Source: Marivita cryptomonadis (GTDB lineage Bacteria; Pseudomonadota; Alphaproteobacteria; Rhodobacterales; Rhodobacteraceae). From it: a DNA stretch of 35,146 bases. This document shows positions 32,491-35,146 of the stretch, in pieces. The DNA is taken from NCBI RefSeq assembly GCF_002115725.1, contig NZ_JFKD01000027.1:1-35146 (forward strand), in the 5' to 3' direction. The stretch's first letter is position 1, and every line of letters begins with the position of its first letter. The notes beneath the pieces are model-generated. The model saw only the letters and a program-made list of their open reading frames with translations. It had not been told where the DNA came from and did no database searches. Both the position numbers and the translations under genes were made by a program.

Positions 32491-34575
32491 CTAGGCAGCA
32501 ATCGTTCCGACAAGCGCGGGTTTTGCATCAAGGCCGATTTCTTCGAACGCCATAACCGGATTGGATAGGCCTTTGGCTGTCAAAATGCTTCGCAGAAACC
32601 GGCGGCGTCTGCCTGGTGTCACCAATGCTGGAAAGATGCCTTTCTTGCTTGTTCGTGCGAGTTCTTCCGCAATGCGTTTTGCCAGAGTTTCAAAGTCACT
32701 GGGAGACAGCGCAACATCCGGTGCGCCCCGTTCGCTCTTGATCTCACAATCGACAAAGCGCTTTTCCCATTCGGCCGCCAAATGCACCAACGGGATGGTG
32801 CCATCGTCGCGGCGCAAAGCGGCAACAAGTTGGAACCCAAGCCGTTGCCTGACATGTTCACATATCGTTTCTGCCGCGTGTCCTTGGCCACGCATTTCAG
32901 CAACCGCCTCGAGAATTAACTGGAAGTTTCGGATAGATACCTGTTCATCGAGTAGAAGTTTCAAAACCTGCAACAGCGTATCCATTGGCACCTTGTCGGG
33001 AATGGTCTGATCTAAAAGTGTGCGGTTCGCCTCGGCGCGTGATGGGTTCGACAACGAGCAAAGTTCATCCAAAAGCCGTTTCAGAGACTTCATCGTCAGA
33101 AGCCGTCCCAAGTTCCGTTTGATCACTTCAAGAAGATGTGTCGCCAGAACCTCGCTGGGAGACACCACAGTAAGACCGTTCAGTTGCGCTTCTTCGCGTT
33201 CCGATCGGTGAATCCAGCGGGCGGGCGCTCCGTAGACTGGTTCTTCGACGTCCTCACCCTTGGGAAGCGCCACAGAATCTTCTTGGATCAGTGCGAGCAT
33301 CAGGTCAGGATGCAAAACGCCACGTGCGACTTCGACACCATGAACGCGGAGCACATAGGTGCCATCCCGGAGCAACGCGTCATCTGTCAGGCGGACTTCG
33401 GGCATGATCATCCCGAAGCTTCGCGCGATATGGGTCCGCATATTAGTGATCCGGGAATCCAGTCCATTGGCGGGATCGAGAACCATATCGACAAGGTCGG
33501 GTGCAAATTCGACGTGCACATCATCGAGATCAAGCACATCTCCGATCGGACGCTCGATGCGGGGCGCAACAGCTTTGGCTGCACTTTCGTCTTTCTTGTC
33601 TTTCAGGTTCTGTCGACTGACCCAAAACGCCAGCCCTCCAAGGATCGCCCCCCCAAAGAGGAACGGCACACCGGGCAGACCGGGGACCAAGGCAAAAAGA
33701 ACCATCAGAACAGCCACGGTGGCCAGCGCGGCGGGGTGACGCCCCAATTGCGACGTGATCGCAAGATCGGTTGCGCCAATTGCGCCACCGCGCGCAAGCA
33801 ACAACGCGGCGGCAATGGAAATGATGACAGCCGGGATTTGTGTGACCAGTCCATCGCCAACTGTCAGGATCGCGTAAGTCTCGAATGCGGCTCCAATCGG
33901 CATGCCATGAACGACCGTCCCCATGATGAGGCCGACCACGATATTGAGCAGGGTGATCAAGAGCCCTGCAATCGCATCACCTTTGACAAACTTGGAGGCA
34001 CCATCCAACGAACCAAAGAAAGTTGTTTCTTGCAATTCGCGATCTCGACGTGCGCGCGCCTCGTCATGTGTGATCGCACCTGCGGCCATGTCACTGTCGA
34101 TGGCCAACTGTTTGCCGGGCATGCCGTCCAAAGCAAAGCGGGCTCCTACCTCGGCCATGCGCGCGGCGCCTTTCGTAATCACCATAAAGTTGACGATCAG
34201 CAGAACGCAAAAGACGACGAGACCCAGAAAAACGCTGCCGCCCATGACAAAATCGGCGAAACCCTGAATCACATTGCCGGCGGCATCAGTCCCCGTGTGA
34301 CCTTCGCCAATGATCAGTTTGGTCGAACTGATATTGAGAGACAGGCGCAGCATTAATGAAGCAAGCAGGATGGTCGGGAAAGCCGAAAAATCTAGTGGTT
34401 TTTCAACAAACAGCGTGACGGTGAAAATCAGGATCGCCAGAGCGAATGACGTGGCAAGGCCAATGTCCAGAACCAATGCTGGAACGGGCAAGATCATCAT
34501 CACAATGATCGCCATCAAGGCAACGGCCAGAGCAACCGTCGGATTGGCGAACATGTCCTGCACAGCGCGCAACAT
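32491..34575 (-). CDS. flhA: Flagellar export gate protein FlhA
   Basis: A 694-residue FlhA, the nonameric export-gate ring. The N-terminal half has about eight membrane helices, beginning PTVALAVALMAIIVMMILPVPALVLD, and the FHIPEP-type signature region FPTILLASLMLRLSLNISSTKLI followed by GGSVFLGLVVFCVLLIVNFMVITKGA and ARFALDGMPGKQLAID. The C-terminal cytosolic domain (from about 330) docks FliJ and late chaperones. The frame is open to 34668, but MLRAVQDMF at ATG 34575 gives the family start and shares one base (TGATG) with the transglycosylase stop. Confidence 0.96.
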   Translation of the reverse strand: MLRAVQDMFANPTVALAVALMAIIVMMILPVPALVLDIGLATSFALAILIFTVTLFVEKPLDFSAFPTILLASLMLRLSLNISSTKLIIGEGHTGTDAAGNVIQGFADFVMGGSVFLGLVVFCVLLIVNFMVITKGAARMAEVGARFALDGMPGKQLAIDSDMAAGAITHDEARARRDRELQETTFFGSLDGASKFVKGDAIAGLLITLLNIVVGLIMGTVVHGMPIGAAFETYAILTVGDGLVTQIPAVIISIAAALLLARGGAIGATDLAITSQLGRHPAALATVAVLMVLFALVPGLPGVPFLFGGAILGGLAFWVSRQNLKDKKDESAAKAVAPRIERPIGDVLDLDDVHVEFAPDLVDMVLDPANGLDSRITNMRTHIARSFGMIMPEVRLTDDALLRDGTYVLRVHGVEVARGVLHPDLMLALIQEDSVALPKGEDVEEPVYGAPARWIHRSEREEAQLNGLTVVSPSEVLATHLLEVIKRNLGRLLTMKSLKRLLDELCSLSNPSRAEANRTLLDQTIPDKVPMDTLLQVLKLLLDEQVSIRNFQLILEAVAEMRGQGHAAETICEHVRQRLGFQLVAALRRDDGTIPLVHLAAEWEKRFVDCEIKSERGAPDVALSPSDFETLAKRIAEELARTSKKGIFPALVTPGRRRRFLRSILTAKGLSNPVMAFEEIGLDAKPALVGTIAA

Positions 34576-35146
34576 CAATCCGACTTTCTGAACGGGATGA
34601 AAGGTTGATTGGTCGCGCTTTCGGACAGAAACAACGATCCCGGTCGCGCAGTGCCTGACCGGCCCCACGTTGACGCGACCTCTTGTATTTGCTTGAGGGG
34701 CGCACTGGAGTCAGGTTGCGGCAGCAAGTTACGTATCTTGCTGAATTTGGCTTTGTACTTTTCCGCGAATTTGGGTGTGCGGCTGTGATATGCGCCCGCG
34801 GCTTCAGCCCAAGTGCCGAACTCTCGGTACAGGTCAATCAGGAAACGCGCGGCGTATAAAGCGTTCAGATCAGGGTTAAACATGTCATCAAGAGACCGAA
34901 ACCCATCAGCATGCCAACGGTAGTTGATTTGAAAACAGCCTATGTCGATGTTCGACTCACCCCGTTTTATACGCGAGAAAACAAAAGATCGGGCCTCGTC
35001 TTCGGTCTGAAACCATGACCCATTGCCAGCGTGATTGATCGTCCAAGGCCAGGGATCTGCCGTCTTTCCCCGGCCCGTTTCAAGCCGAGTGATAGTTTGC
35101 ATTACGTCAAGCGGCACACCGGTTTCCGCAGATGCCTTGCGCGCCG
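34575..35146 (-). CDS. Lytic transglycosylase, SLT domain (5'-truncated by window edge)
   Basis: About 190 residues, open to the window edge, so the true start lies outside. The SLT fold is clear: SAETGVPLDVMQTITRLETG with the catalytic Glu in RLETGRG, PWPWTINHAGNGSWF, GESNIDIGCFQINYRWHADGF, FNPDLNALYAARFLIDLY and WAEAAGAYHSRTP. It would open peptidoglycan for the rod, as the muramidase part of FlgJ does elsewhere; roseobacters have no such FlgJ fusion that I can see here, so this is a likely substitute (inference). It ends TGATG, sharing one base with flhA. The tail after residue ~150 is Ser/Pro-rich. Confidence 0.85.
   Translation of the reverse strand, partial: ARKASAETGVPLDVMQTITRLETGRGKTADPWPWTINHAGNGSWFQTEDEARSFVFSRIKRGESNIDIGCFQINYRWHADGFRSLDDMFNPDLNALYAARFLIDLYREFGTWAEAAGAYHSRTPKFAEKYKAKFSKIRNLLPQPDSSAPLKQIQEVASTWGRSGTARPGSLFLSESATNQPFIPFRKSD

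Noticed and set aside
34576..34668. Longer FlhA start
   Set aside because: The extra residues lie inside the transglycosylase gene and do not resemble FlhA; the family begins at MLRAVQDMF.

Overview
The window looks like a chromosomal segment of a marine Rhodobacteraceae (Roseobacter-group alphaproteobacterium). The clues are families typical of that group (four DUF6455 genes, a DUF1467 protein, an NDUFA9-like protein), a flagellar locus of the FlaF/FlbT type, moderately GC-rich coding sequence and FNR-type operators. The species cannot be named from sequence alone.

Layout. (1) Bases 1-3600 are an accessory stretch: the tail of an unknown gene, a DNase I-like EEP phosphatase/nuclease, an MGGYGSGR-type zinc-ribbon protein, a 95-aa orphan and a stand-alone proteasome-like Ntn hydrolase. 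It abuts the 3' end of tRNA-Leu(CAG), a classic integration site, so it may be one end of an integrated island. (2) Bases 3750-13500 are mostly ordinary chromosome: an NDUFA9-like protein, two FNR-box-preceded transcription units of DUF6455 Cys4 proteins (five domains in four genes), an M48 lipoprotein protease, DUF167, a nitroreductase, a CysZ-like membrane protein, DUF1467, methylmalonyl-CoA epimerase, a response regulator, aspS and a BchJ/V4R-like gene. (3) A 492-bp gap holding a PpsR-type palindrome and a candidate promoter precedes carB. (4) Bases 17397 to the end are a flagellar cluster: fliK-flgD on the minus strand; an IS3-family element; flagellin-flaF-flbT-DUF1217 on plus; fliI on minus; flgB-flgC-fliE-fliQ-flgF-flgG-flgA-flgH-fliL on plus; and an SLT transglycosylase-flhA-fliR-flhB-coiled-coil gene on minus, whose first gene runs off the window.

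How the genes work together. The flagellar genes cover the export gate (FlhA, FlhB, FliR, FliQ), the export ATPase (FliI), rod and rod-MS-ring junction (FlgB, FlgC, FlgF, FlgG, FliE), P- and L-ring factors (FlgA, FlgH), hook scaffold and length control (FlgD, FliK), the filament and its post-transcriptional regulators (flagellin, FlaF, FlbT) and FliL. Many are coupled by 1-4-nt start/stop overlaps. FliF, FliG, FliM, FliN, FliP, FlgE, FlgK, FlgL, FlgI and the stators are not in the window.

The most interesting candidate for an undescribed system is the DUF6455 array at 4913-6652. Every domain carries CxxC-x5-C-x16-18-C, and each of the two transcription units has a perfect TTGA-N6-TCAA box placed where a class II FNR activator would sit. 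That suggests an oxygen- or redox-controlled set of metal-binding proteins. The proteasome-like hydrolase of the tRNA-Leu island and the orphan BchJ-like gene beside a PpsR motif come next.
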